Shown here: positions 26,078 to 33,065 of the stretch, piece by piece | Numbering within the stretch: position 1 is the stretch's first letter | How the letters are laid out: every line of letters begins with the position of its first letter | Assembly (NCBI GenBank): GCA_030657355.1 | Contig: CP131057.1 | Span: 737,790 to 801,789, forward strand | Length of the DNA stretch: 64,000 bases | Origin: Radicibacter daui | GTDB lineage: Bacteria; Pseudomonadota; Alphaproteobacteria; Radicibacterales; Radicibacteraceae | Direction: 5' to 3' | The notes under the pieces: model-generated | The model's database searches: none | What the model was told of the DNA's origin: nothing | Seen by the model: only the letters and a program-made list of their open reading frames with translations | Position numbers and translations under genes: made by a program

Positions 26078-27657
26078 CGGCCGGCGCAGAGACGCCCGGC
26101 CTGGCAGTAGCCCCGGCAGCACCGGCCGGCCGCCGGGCTTTGCCTATCCTCGCTTTCCTCGGCGGGCTGCTTGTCTGCGGTTTGCTGACGCTGCGCGTAC
26201 TCGACCACGGTTACATCAGCGAGGCTCTGGCCGCGCGCTGGACCAGCGCGCTGATGGTGACATCAGACGCGGCGGCCTTCCGCGATCTGGTCGCCGTCAA
26301 CTTCCCGCCGCTGCCATTATGGTTTGATATGATACTGGCGGGCCTGCCCGCCACGGGCGGCTTGCCGCTCCCGGCGCTTGCCAGCGTGCTCATCGCCGCA
26401 ATTCTGGCCGGCCTCTGGTCGCGTCAGCTTGCGGCGGCCGGATACGGCGCTGTCCTGTCGTTCCTCCTCGCCCTTCTGTTTCTGGCCCAGCCAATGCTGC
26501 AGCAGCGCCTTGCCGAGGGTTCCGGCCTGCCCTTCGGCCTTGTGGCGATGAGCCTGATGGCACCTGCCGCCTCGCGCGTGCGGCGCTATGGCAATGTCAC
26601 CGCGCTTTCGGTCGTCGGCGGCGGCGTTGCCATCATCTTCTTCAGCGATCCGGCTGGCATTTACCTGCTGCTGGCGCTCCTGCCCTTCCTCGTTGCCCTA
26701 GCCCCACCCGCTTTTCTGGCACGCGCTCCCGGTGCGGTGCTGCTGGTCATCCTGTTTCCGGTCGGTATCGGACTTTTGGGATACCTCTATTCCAACTGGC
26801 TCTTCGGCGCCTCGCCCTTCGCCTTCGCCCACCAGCAAGGCACGGTACTGAAAGGCGCTGCCGATAATGCCGCCATGGTGCCCTGGCTTACCGGCTGGGG
26901 GCATACGACACCCGGCGCCGCTCTCGCCGCAGCCTTGATGGCGCTCATTGCCCTGCCGGTCATCCCGCCCGCGCTCCTGCGGGCCTATTATCCGAGCGGG
27001 CGTTATGTCGGCATCCTGCTGGTGGTCGCCGTGCTGGTTGCGGTGCTGCTGGCCACGGCAACGCTCTTTCTGGCGCATCCCGCCCAGCTTCTGGCCTATC
27101 TCGTGCCGGTGGCGGTATTTGCCCTGTGCGAAGCCGGACCCCGCCGCCTGCAGGGCGGGCTCGCCCTGCTGCTGGCCCTGATCGGCCTTGCCGGTGGATG
27201 GCTGATGCAAGGTTTCGAGGCCCCGGCAGAAACCAACGCCTGGCGCTCTGCCATTGAGGGCACTGCTGTGGACAGCGACGCCCTCGATCACGATCTGGCC
27301 TTCGGCACCGAGCTGCGGCGCTATGACGATGTGGCGCTTGATGCGGCGTCCGCCGGCATGGTGCTGCCCAGCCGGCTCGATGCGAGCGGAATTGCCCTGC
27401 CGAATATGGAGCGCATCAAGGCCGACCTGCTTTTCGGCGCTCTTTCCACCCGGTACGTCGCCGTGCAGGAGCCCGCCAGCGAGCGCGGACGGCTGGACCG
27501 GATCGGCCGCGCTATTCCCGACCTCTGGCGCCATGGCCCACCCGGCGGCACCCTTGTCGTGGAAGAAGGGCCCTGGCGACTGTGGCGAACCGCCGTGCCG
27601 CCGGGTAAAGAACAGGAAAACAAATCGGCCGGACCGGCCAGGGAGACCGCACCGTGA
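26074..27657 (+). CDS. Polytopic membrane protein of the exopolysaccharide operon (function unknown)
   Basis: A 527-residue protein with about 10-11 hydrophobic segments between residues 20 and 385, separated by short loops, and a soluble C-terminal domain of about 140 residues starting near EAPAETNAWRSAIEG. The size and layout resemble GT-C type integral membrane proteins, but no diagnostic acidic motif is evident, so I leave function open. ATG 26074 overlaps the synthase stop (ATGA). Its stop overlaps the next gene's GTG by 4 bp. It may assist polymer modification or export. Confidence 0.75.
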   Translation: MTAGAETPGLAVAPAAPAGRRALPILAFLGGLLVCGLLTLRVLDHGYISEALAARWTSALMVTSDAAAFRDLVAVNFPPLPLWFDMILAGLPATGGLPLPALASVLIAAILAGLWSRQLAAAGYGAVLSFLLALLFLAQPMLQQRLAEGSGLPFGLVAMSLMAPAASRVRRYGNVTALSVVGGGVAIIFFSDPAGIYLLLALLPFLVALAPPAFLARAPGAVLLVILFPVGIGLLGYLYSNWLFGASPFAFAHQQGTVLKGAADNAAMVPWLTGWGHTTPGAALAAALMALIALPVIPPALLRAYYPSGRYVGILLVVAVLVAVLLATATLFLAHPAQLLAYLVPVAVFALCEAGPRRLQGGLALLLALIGLAGGWLMQGFEAPAETNAWRSAIEGTAVDSDALDHDLAFGTELRRYDDVALDAASAGMVLPSRLDASGIALPNMERIKADLLFGALSTRYVAVQEPASERGRLDRIGRAIPDLWRHGPPGGTLVVEEGPWRLWRTAVPPGKEQENKSAGPARETAP

Positions 27658-28583
27658 TCCTGATCGTTGAAGACATGCCCGATCAGCGTTTCCTGATGCG
27701 GTCCTTGCTGAATTCGGCAAACCTGCCCTCGCAGGAAACCGTCTCGGCCGAGCAGGGCCTGGAAGTGCTGGAGATCGGCCGCACCGATGGTCCGCCATCG
27801 GACTTCAAGGCCATCCTCATGGATGTCGAGCTGCCGGGCATCGACGGGATCGAGGCGATCTGCCTCATCAAGCAGAACCCGCGCCTTGCCGACATTCCGG
27901 TGATCGTCGTCTCCGCCCGGGAGGATGACAGCGCCCTTATCGATGCCTTCATCGCCGGCGCCATCGACTATGTCACCAAGCCCTATAGCGAGGTGCAGCT
28001 CGTCACCCGCATCCGCGGTGCGCTGCGCCTTGGCCTGGAGGCCGACCGCCGGCGCCAGCGCGAGCGTGAGCTGCAGGCCGCCAATGCCGCCCTTACCAGC
28101 GAGCGGCGCCTCTCCGGCGCCATCGACCACGCATCCGGCCGGCCGGAGAGCGACGCCCTGCCGCTGATCGTCGGGGCCCGTGATCCCGGCCTGCTCTGGG
28201 TCCTGCGCGGTGAGGTCGACGGCTGGGCCAATCTGAAGGCGGCCGAAGGGGAACAGGCGGCCATCGCGATCAAGAAGCGCGTGCTGGATGCCCTCGCCGC
28301 CACCCAGGGCCAGCTGGGCGACCAGCTGGTGACCCTGCCCGAAGGCGGGTTTGCCGTCGTGATCGAGCGGCCGGCCAGTTTCACGCCGGTGCCTTTTGCC
28401 GAAGCACTTGCTGCCGCGGTCGTCGGGCTTGGCATCCGGCATCCGCGTACCTCCGGCTGGCCGGTCATTTCCGTCAGCATCGGCTGCGGCAGCGGCACCA
28501 ATGCGGTTGCGGCGGCCGAAGCCGCGCTCAACCTTGCCAAGACCGATGTCGGCAACCGGGTCGAGATGGCGCGCCCGCTCTGA
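27654..28583 (+). CDS. Response regulator with degenerate GGDEF output domain
   Basis: A 309-residue protein: receiver at 1-125 (ILIVEDMPDQRF, phospho-acceptor Asp57 in ILMDVELPG, VSAR, Lys in YVTKPYS), a charged linker helix (EADRRRQRERELQAANAAL, likely coiled coil), then a domain with the end of a GGDEF fold (VISVSIGCGSG, AEAALNLAKTDVGNRVEMA). The active-site turn reads LPEGGFAVVIE where GGDEFAVLL is expected, so it is probably catalytically dead and may instead bind or signal. GTG start overlaps the membrane protein stop by 4 bp (GTGA), so receiver and synthase are translationally coupled. Confidence 0.82.
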   Translation: MILIVEDMPDQRFLMRSLLNSANLPSQETVSAEQGLEVLEIGRTDGPPSDFKAILMDVELPGIDGIEAICLIKQNPRLADIPVIVVSAREDDSALIDAFIAGAIDYVTKPYSEVQLVTRIRGALRLGLEADRRRQRERELQAANAALTSERRLSGAIDHASGRPESDALPLIVGARDPGLLWVLRGEVDGWANLKAAEGEQAAIAIKKRVLDALAATQGQLGDQLVTLPEGGFAVVIERPASFTPVPFAEALAAAVVGLGIRHPRTSGWPVISVSIGCGSGTNAVAAAEAALNLAKTDVGNRVEMARPL

Positions 28584-28703
28584 CGGTTATCGACAAATCA
28601 GCCTGCCCCGCCTCTTGATATGAGGGTTCTTTTCAGGCGCATATCATGCAAGCCATGCCTTGCGGCACGCGGCGACGTTGCCCCTTTCTTCTCTGGCCGC
28701 CCG

Positions 28704-30299
28704 ATGTCCGACCGCTTGCCTGATATTCACCCCCTCTCTCCGGCGCTGCAGCTGCAACCGCCGCCGCTTATCCGCTTTCTGGCCCTGCCACTGGCGCTGG
28801 CGATCTTTGCCTTCGACACCTTCACCAACATTCAGGGTGCGGTGGCGGTGCTCTATGTGCTGGTGCCGCTTCTGCTGCTGGGCGGGCTTTCGCGCCGGGG
28901 CATTCTGCTGGCTGCGGGCGCTTGCGCCGGGCTGACGCTGCTTTCCTTTGCCCTGCGCCATGGCATCGGGGCAGCGCCCGCAGCCATCCTGCGCTGCGCC
29001 ATCGCGCTGGCGGCCATGCTCATCACAACGCTCTTGTTGCTGCGCGACCATGCCTCCCGCCTTGCCCTGCTGCAGGCCAACCGTGAGCTTTCCCGCAGCG
29101 AACACCGTTACCGCTCCATCTTCGAGCAGACGCGGTTTTCGCTCTTCGAGCAGGATTTTTCCGCCGTTCGCAAAGCGCTCGACGCCCTGCGCCGGGAAGG
29201 CGTTACCGATTTTGCCGCCCATGCCGCGGCCCATCCGGATCTGGTCGGCGCGCTTGCCGGCAAGATCACCACCCTTGCCGTCAATGATGCCACGCTCGAA
29301 CTGCTGGGCGCGCGCAGCGAAGCTGAGGTGGTGGGGCCTGCCGGCCGCTTCATCCCGGCGCAGAGCCCGGCGATCTTCCAGGTTCTGGAAGCCCTCTTCG
29401 AGGGTCGCAATCGCTTTGAGGGCAAGGGGCAGCTGCGCACCCTTGCCGGGCAGGAACTGACGGTTCTTGTCGGCATCTCCTTTCCCGAGGATGCGGAGGA
29501 GCTGAAACGTGTCGTGGTCGGCATCGTCGATATCACCGGGCAGGAGCGCACTCAGCAGGCATTAATGGCCGCACAGGCCGAGCTGGCGCGCGCCTCGCGT
29601 ATCGCCACCGTCGGCGCGCTTTCCGCCTCCATCGCGCATGAGGTCAACCAGCCGCTGGGGGCCGTGGTCATGAATGCGCAGACCTGCCTGCGCTGGCTGG
29701 CACAGGACCCGCCGGACATCGCCGCCGCCGCCCGCGCAGCGGAGCGTGTGGCCCGCGACGGTAAACGCGCGAGCGAAATCGTGGCCCGCACCCGGGGCCT
29801 GCTGGTGCGCGATGAAGCGGCGCCCGATGTGCTCGATCTTGCCCTTCTGGTGCAGGAGGTACTCGGCCTGCTGGAGCGCGAAATTGCCGGGCAGGGCACC
29901 AGTATCGTGCTCGACCTGCCCTCAGACCCGGCCCGGGTCCGCGCCGGCCGGGTGGAGATGCAGCAGGTGCTCATCAACCTCGTCACCAACGCCCTGCATG
30001 CGCTGTCGCCGCTGGAGCGCGCGCAGCAGCGCATTGAAATCAGCGTCAGCGGGCCCAAAAACGGCCTGATGCGTCTTGGTGTGCGCGACAGCGGCAAGGG
30101 TATCGACCCTGCCGATCTTGAAAAGCTCTTCAGCCCCTTCTTCACCACCAAGGTCGGCGGCATGGGAATGGGGCTTGCCATTTGCCGCGCGACGGTCGAA
30201 GCACGGGGTGGCCAGCTTGTCGCCCGCAACCACCCGGAAGGCGGCGCCCTTTTCGAGTTCACCCTGCCCGCGGCAGACGAAACGCCGGAAAAACCATGA
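28704..30299 (+). CDS. PAS-type sensor histidine kinase (FixL-like)
   Basis: A 531-residue kinase: three to four N-terminal membrane helices (about 22-115), a PAS-like sensor region (YRSIFEQTRFSLFEQDF to IVDITGQERTQQAL), then H-box ASIAHEVNQPLGAVV with His312, N-box QQVLINLVTNALHAL, and ATP-lid motifs DSGKGID and GMGMGLAICR. HEVNQPL is typical of the FixL/DctB-type kinases. Its stop overlaps the ATG of the FixJ-type regulator at 30296, giving a coupled pair. An earlier in-frame ATG at 28620 is possible; neither start has a strong ribosome site. Confidence 0.88.
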   Translation: MSDRLPDIHPLSPALQLQPPPLIRFLALPLALAIFAFDTFTNIQGAVAVLYVLVPLLLLGGLSRRGILLAAGACAGLTLLSFALRHGIGAAPAAILRCAIALAAMLITTLLLLRDHASRLALLQANRELSRSEHRYRSIFEQTRFSLFEQDFSAVRKALDALRREGVTDFAAHAAAHPDLVGALAGKITTLAVNDATLELLGARSEAEVVGPAGRFIPAQSPAIFQVLEALFEGRNRFEGKGQLRTLAGQELTVLVGISFPEDAEELKRVVVGIVDITGQERTQQALMAAQAELARASRIATVGALSASIAHEVNQPLGAVVMNAQTCLRWLAQDPPDIAAAARAAERVARDGKRASEIVARTRGLLVRDEAAPDVLDLALLVQEVLGLLEREIAGQGTSIVLDLPSDPARVRAGRVEMQQVLINLVTNALHALSPLERAQQRIEISVSGPKNGLMRLGVRDSGKGIDPADLEKLFSPFFTTKVGGMGMGLAICRATVEARGGQLVARNHPEGGALFEFTLPAADETPEKP

Positions 30300-30949
30300 C
30301 CCAGCCCGCCCCGACCGCCGCCGAAGCGCCCCTCGTCATCATTGTCGAGGATGATGCCGGCATGCGCGAGGCGCTTGCCGATCTCTTCTGCTCGGTCGGT
30401 ATCGAGGCGGTTGCCTTTTCCTCCACCGCCGAACTGATGGCCGCGACCCTGCCCGACAGGCCGGGCTGCATGGTACTGGATGTGCGCCTGCCGGGCGGCA
30501 GCGGGCTTGATCTGCAAACCCATCTTGCCGCCAGCGGCAACCGCCGCCCGGTCATTTTCATGACCGGCCATGGCGATATCCCCATGACCGTGCGCGCCAT
30601 GAAGGCCGGCGCCGTCGATTTCCTCACCAAACCCTTCCGCGACCAGGACATGCTGGACGCCGTCGATGCCGCCATCGAAAAGGACCGCGTGCGCCGGCGG
30701 GAAGAGGGCGCCGCGCAGGAAGTCCTGCGGCTTGCCGCCACCCTTACCCCGCGCGAGCGCGAGGTGATGGCCGCCGTGGTCCGCGGCCTCATGAACAAGC
30801 AGATCGCCGGCGAACTCGGCATTACCGAGATCACCGTCAAGCTCCACCGGGGCAATGTGATGCGCAAGCTGAACGCCCGCTCGGTCGCCGATCTGGTGCG
30901 TAAAGCAGAGCTGCTCGCGTCTGCGCCGGGCAGCAATGACAAGGCCTGA
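30296..30949 (+). CDS. FixJ-family response regulator (receiver + LuxR-type HTH)
   Basis: A 217-residue protein with receiver (IIVEDDAGMREAL, Asp62 in MVLDVRLPGGSG, MTGHGDIPMTVRAMKAGAVDFLTKPF) and C-terminal LuxR HTH (LTPREREVMAAVVRGLMNKQIAGELGITEITVKLHRGNVMRKL). It is translationally coupled to the kinase (ATGA overlap), so phosphotransfer between them is likely. Targets are not visible but the neighbouring exopolysaccharide genes are obvious candidates. Confidence 0.92.
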   Translation: MTQPAPTAAEAPLVIIVEDDAGMREALADLFCSVGIEAVAFSSTAELMAATLPDRPGCMVLDVRLPGGSGLDLQTHLAASGNRRPVIFMTGHGDIPMTVRAMKAGAVDFLTKPFRDQDMLDAVDAAIEKDRVRRREEGAAQEVLRLAATLTPREREVMAAVVRGLMNKQIAGELGITEITVKLHRGNVMRKLNARSVADLVRKAELLASAPGSNDKA

Positions 30950-31153
30950 TTATCAGGCGGCAAATTTTCTGCTCGCTTTTTGAGAATGATTTGCCTTTAA
31001 AATGCCACCGCCCGGTTACGAAATAGAACCGTGGCGGTGCGCGGACAATCCGTGCCGGCACCGGGGATACCCCCCGCCTTCCTTGGCCGCCCGCTTCAGG
31101 GGACGTGGCGGCACCTTCTGCCTGACCATCATGACCAGACAGGATCTGCCCAG

Positions 31154-31555
31154 ATGACATTCTTCGACCGTCTTTCCCCTCTCCAGCCTTACGCGCTGGC
31201 GGCCCTGCGCATCATTACGGCCCTGCTTTTCATCGAGCATGGCACCATGAAGCTGTTCGGCTTTCCCGCCGCCATGGGCGGTGGCTCCCTGCCCCCGCTC
31301 CTGCTCGTTGCTGCCCTGCTGGAGACCATCGGCGGCGTGCTGCTGTTGATCGGTTTCCTGACCCGCCCGGTGGCGTTCCTGCTTTCCGGTGAAATGGCCG
31401 TTGCCTACTTCATGGCCCATGCCCCGAAGGGCTTCTACCCGGCCATGAATGGTGGCGAAGGCGCCATTCTCTTCTGCTTCATCTTCCTGTTCCTGGTTTT
31501 TGCCGGCGCCGGCGCCCTGTCGCTCGACAGCCGCCTTTCCGCCACCCGTCGGTGA
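31154..31555 (+). CDS. DoxX-family membrane protein
   Basis: The 133-residue protein has four hydrophobic helices and the DoxX pattern: ALRIITALLFIEHGTMKLFGFP at the start, LLETIGGVLLLIGFLTRPVAFLLSGEMAVAYFMAHAPKGFYP and NGGEGAILFCFIFLFL. DoxX proteins take part in oxidative-stress or sulfur metabolism complexes. ATG 31154 has AGGAT upstream; a longer frame from 31031 has no family similarity in the extra part. A terminator follows at 31605. Confidence 0.9.
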   Translation: MTFFDRLSPLQPYALAALRIITALLFIEHGTMKLFGFPAAMGGGSLPPLLLVAALLETIGGVLLLIGFLTRPVAFLLSGEMAVAYFMAHAPKGFYPAMNGGEGAILFCFIFLFLVFAGAGALSLDSRLSATRR

Positions 31556-31604
31556 CGGGGTGCAGATAGTGCACTGCCAGTAACCCGCGGCGAATTGCCC
31601 CGGG

Positions 31605-31641
31605 AAACCCCGCCGGCTTGCAGGAGCCGGCGGGGTTTTTT
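31605..31641 (+). terminator. Intrinsic terminator after the DoxX gene
   Basis: AAACCCCGCCGGCT (31605-31618) pairs with AGCCGGCGGGGTTT (31625-31638) across a 6-base loop and is followed by TTT. Confidence 0.9.
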
Positions 31642-31768
31642 GTCTGTCGCACCCGGTTGGGTCAGGGACAGCTAGACCTAGGTATGATGGTCTTTTGCCG
31701 CCGCGGGGTTCACACAGGAGGCCTGACGTCCGTTTCACCCCCTGCCCGGAAAGCCCGTTTCCCCGCCC

Positions 31769-32137
31769 ATGTCCCGGCCGCCCTGCATTGCCGTCGTCGA
31801 TGACGATCCCGCCATCCGGGAAGCGCTCGACGATCTGTTCCGCTCCCTTGGTTACAGCTGCCGGCTGTTTGCCTCGGCGGAAGCTTTTCTTGCCTTTACG
31901 CCGCGCGCCGGGATCGACTGCCTTCTCCTGGACGTCCAGATGCCGGGCATGAACGGGCTCGACCTGCAGCGGCTGCTGAACAAGCAGGCAGACAAGCCCC
32001 CCACCCTGTTCATGACCTCGTTCAATGATGGCTCGACCCGTGAGCGGGCGCTGGCCGGCGGGGCTCTGGGTGTGCTGGGAAAGCCGGTCGATGACCGCGA
32101 ACTGATCGACAGCCTTCACCGGGCGATGGGCCGCTAG
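31769..32137 (+). CDS. Single-domain FixJ-like response regulator
   Basis: A 122-residue receiver: IAVVDDDPAIREAL, phospho-acceptor Asp55 in LLLDVQMPGMNG, MTSFND in place of the usual MTG/A, and Lys in LGKPVDDREL. No DNA-binding domain follows. It most resembles the receiver half of FixJ proteins and may compete for phosphate from the kinase at 28704. ATG 31769 sits after a poor ribosome site; the gene lies between two intrinsic terminators and so forms a unit of its own. Confidence 0.88.
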   Translation: MSRPPCIAVVDDDPAIREALDDLFRSLGYSCRLFASAEAFLAFTPRAGIDCLLLDVQMPGMNGLDLQRLLNKQADKPPTLFMTSFNDGSTRERALAGGALGVLGKPVDDRELIDSLHRAMGR

Positions 32138-32174
32138 CGGCAACACCTTTCCAGAGCTGCAGGCCTTGCACGCC

Positions 32175-32209
32175 AAACCCGCCCTCCCCTGCCGGAAGGC
32201 GGGTTTTTT
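32175..32209 (+). terminator. Intrinsic terminator after the FixJ-like receiver gene
   Basis: AAACCCGCC (32175-32183) pairs with GGCGGGTTT (32198-32206), with the T-run continuing to 32209. Confidence 0.85.
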
Positions 32210-32380
32210 ATGCCCGTTGGCGATGCGGCGAAGGGGGCGGACCTATACCAAAGTTGGGGGCAGCTTAACGAAAAGTGAGGCCCACCTTACCTCGCGTAGA
32301 ATGGCCCCTCGCCCCGCCGGCCGGCATCCTGCTTTCCATGGACAGCAAACGCCGCTTGCCGGAAACCAAGGAGAGGCGAG

Positions 32381-32959
32381 ATGACCAGCACCCTGAGCTT
32401 GAGCGAACTGGCCGACGCTTACCGGCTGGCCGCCTTTTCCACCCCGGCCCCGGCGGCTGCTCCTGTTGAAGAATATCATTTTGCCGGCTTTCGCCTGCTG
32501 CCTTACCGCCGCCTGCTGATGAAGGCGGGAGAGCGGGTTGCCATCGGCAGCCGCGCTTTCGCCCTCTTGCTGAAACTGGTGGAGAATGCGGGCACCATGG
32601 TCAGCAAGCCTGACCTGCTGCGCGCCGGCTGGAGCCGCCCGCATGTCGAAGAAAGCAACCTGCGGGTCCAGATCTGCACCCTGAAACGCGTCCTCTCCCG
32701 CCTTGATGATACCAACGGCCTGCCGGAAGAACTGATCGTTTCCATTGCCGGTGAAGGTTACGTCTTCACCGCTGCCGTCACGGCCCGCAGCGAAGTCGTT
32801 CCCACCGTAAAAGCTGCCCGCCAGACGCATATTCCTGAGCTTGCCGGCCTCATGCTGGCGCCGCTTGCCGCCGCTCCGGCGCCGCCGCGCAGCCAGGAGA
32901 CGCGCTGGCCGGTGACCTTCTCCTGCCCCTATCCCCAGCCGGGTTTCGCCTTTTCCTGA
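32381..32959 (+). CDS. Stand-alone OmpR-type winged-helix protein (paralogue 1)
   Basis: A 192-residue protein with a trans_reg_C winged helix at about 32-128: EYHFAGFRLLPYRRLLM, VAIGSRAFALLLKLVENAG, SKPDLLRAGWSRPHVEESNL and GEGYVFTA. There is no receiver, no membrane helix and no ATPase domain. The C-terminal 55 residues are Pro/Ala-rich and end near WPVTFSCPYP, a tail repeated in the protein at 37461. ATG 32381 has GGAGAGGCGAG upstream, the same leader as its paralogue. It may be a minimal transcription factor or the DNA-binding partner of the large regulator next door. Confidence 0.85.
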   Translation: MTSTLSLSELADAYRLAAFSTPAPAAAPVEEYHFAGFRLLPYRRLLMKAGERVAIGSRAFALLLKLVENAGTMVSKPDLLRAGWSRPHVEESNLRVQICTLKRVLSRLDDTNGLPEELIVSIAGEGYVFTAAVTARSEVVPTVKAARQTHIPELAGLMLAPLAAAPAPPRSQETRWPVTFSCPYPQPGFAFS

Positions 32960-33025
32960 AACCTGCCGCCCTGTTCCCTGCCGCGGAGCGCCCGCCCACC
33001 TCCCTGCACAGCGCTCCGCGTCCCT

Positions 33026-33065
33026 GCCGGCGATCCGACTCCCCCTCCGGATCGCCGGCTTTTTT
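33026..33065 (+). terminator. Intrinsic terminator after winged-helix paralogue 1
   Basis: GCCGGCGATCCG (33026-33037) pairs perfectly with CGGATCGCCGGC (33048-33059), followed by six T. A decayed version follows paralogue 2. Confidence 0.93.
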
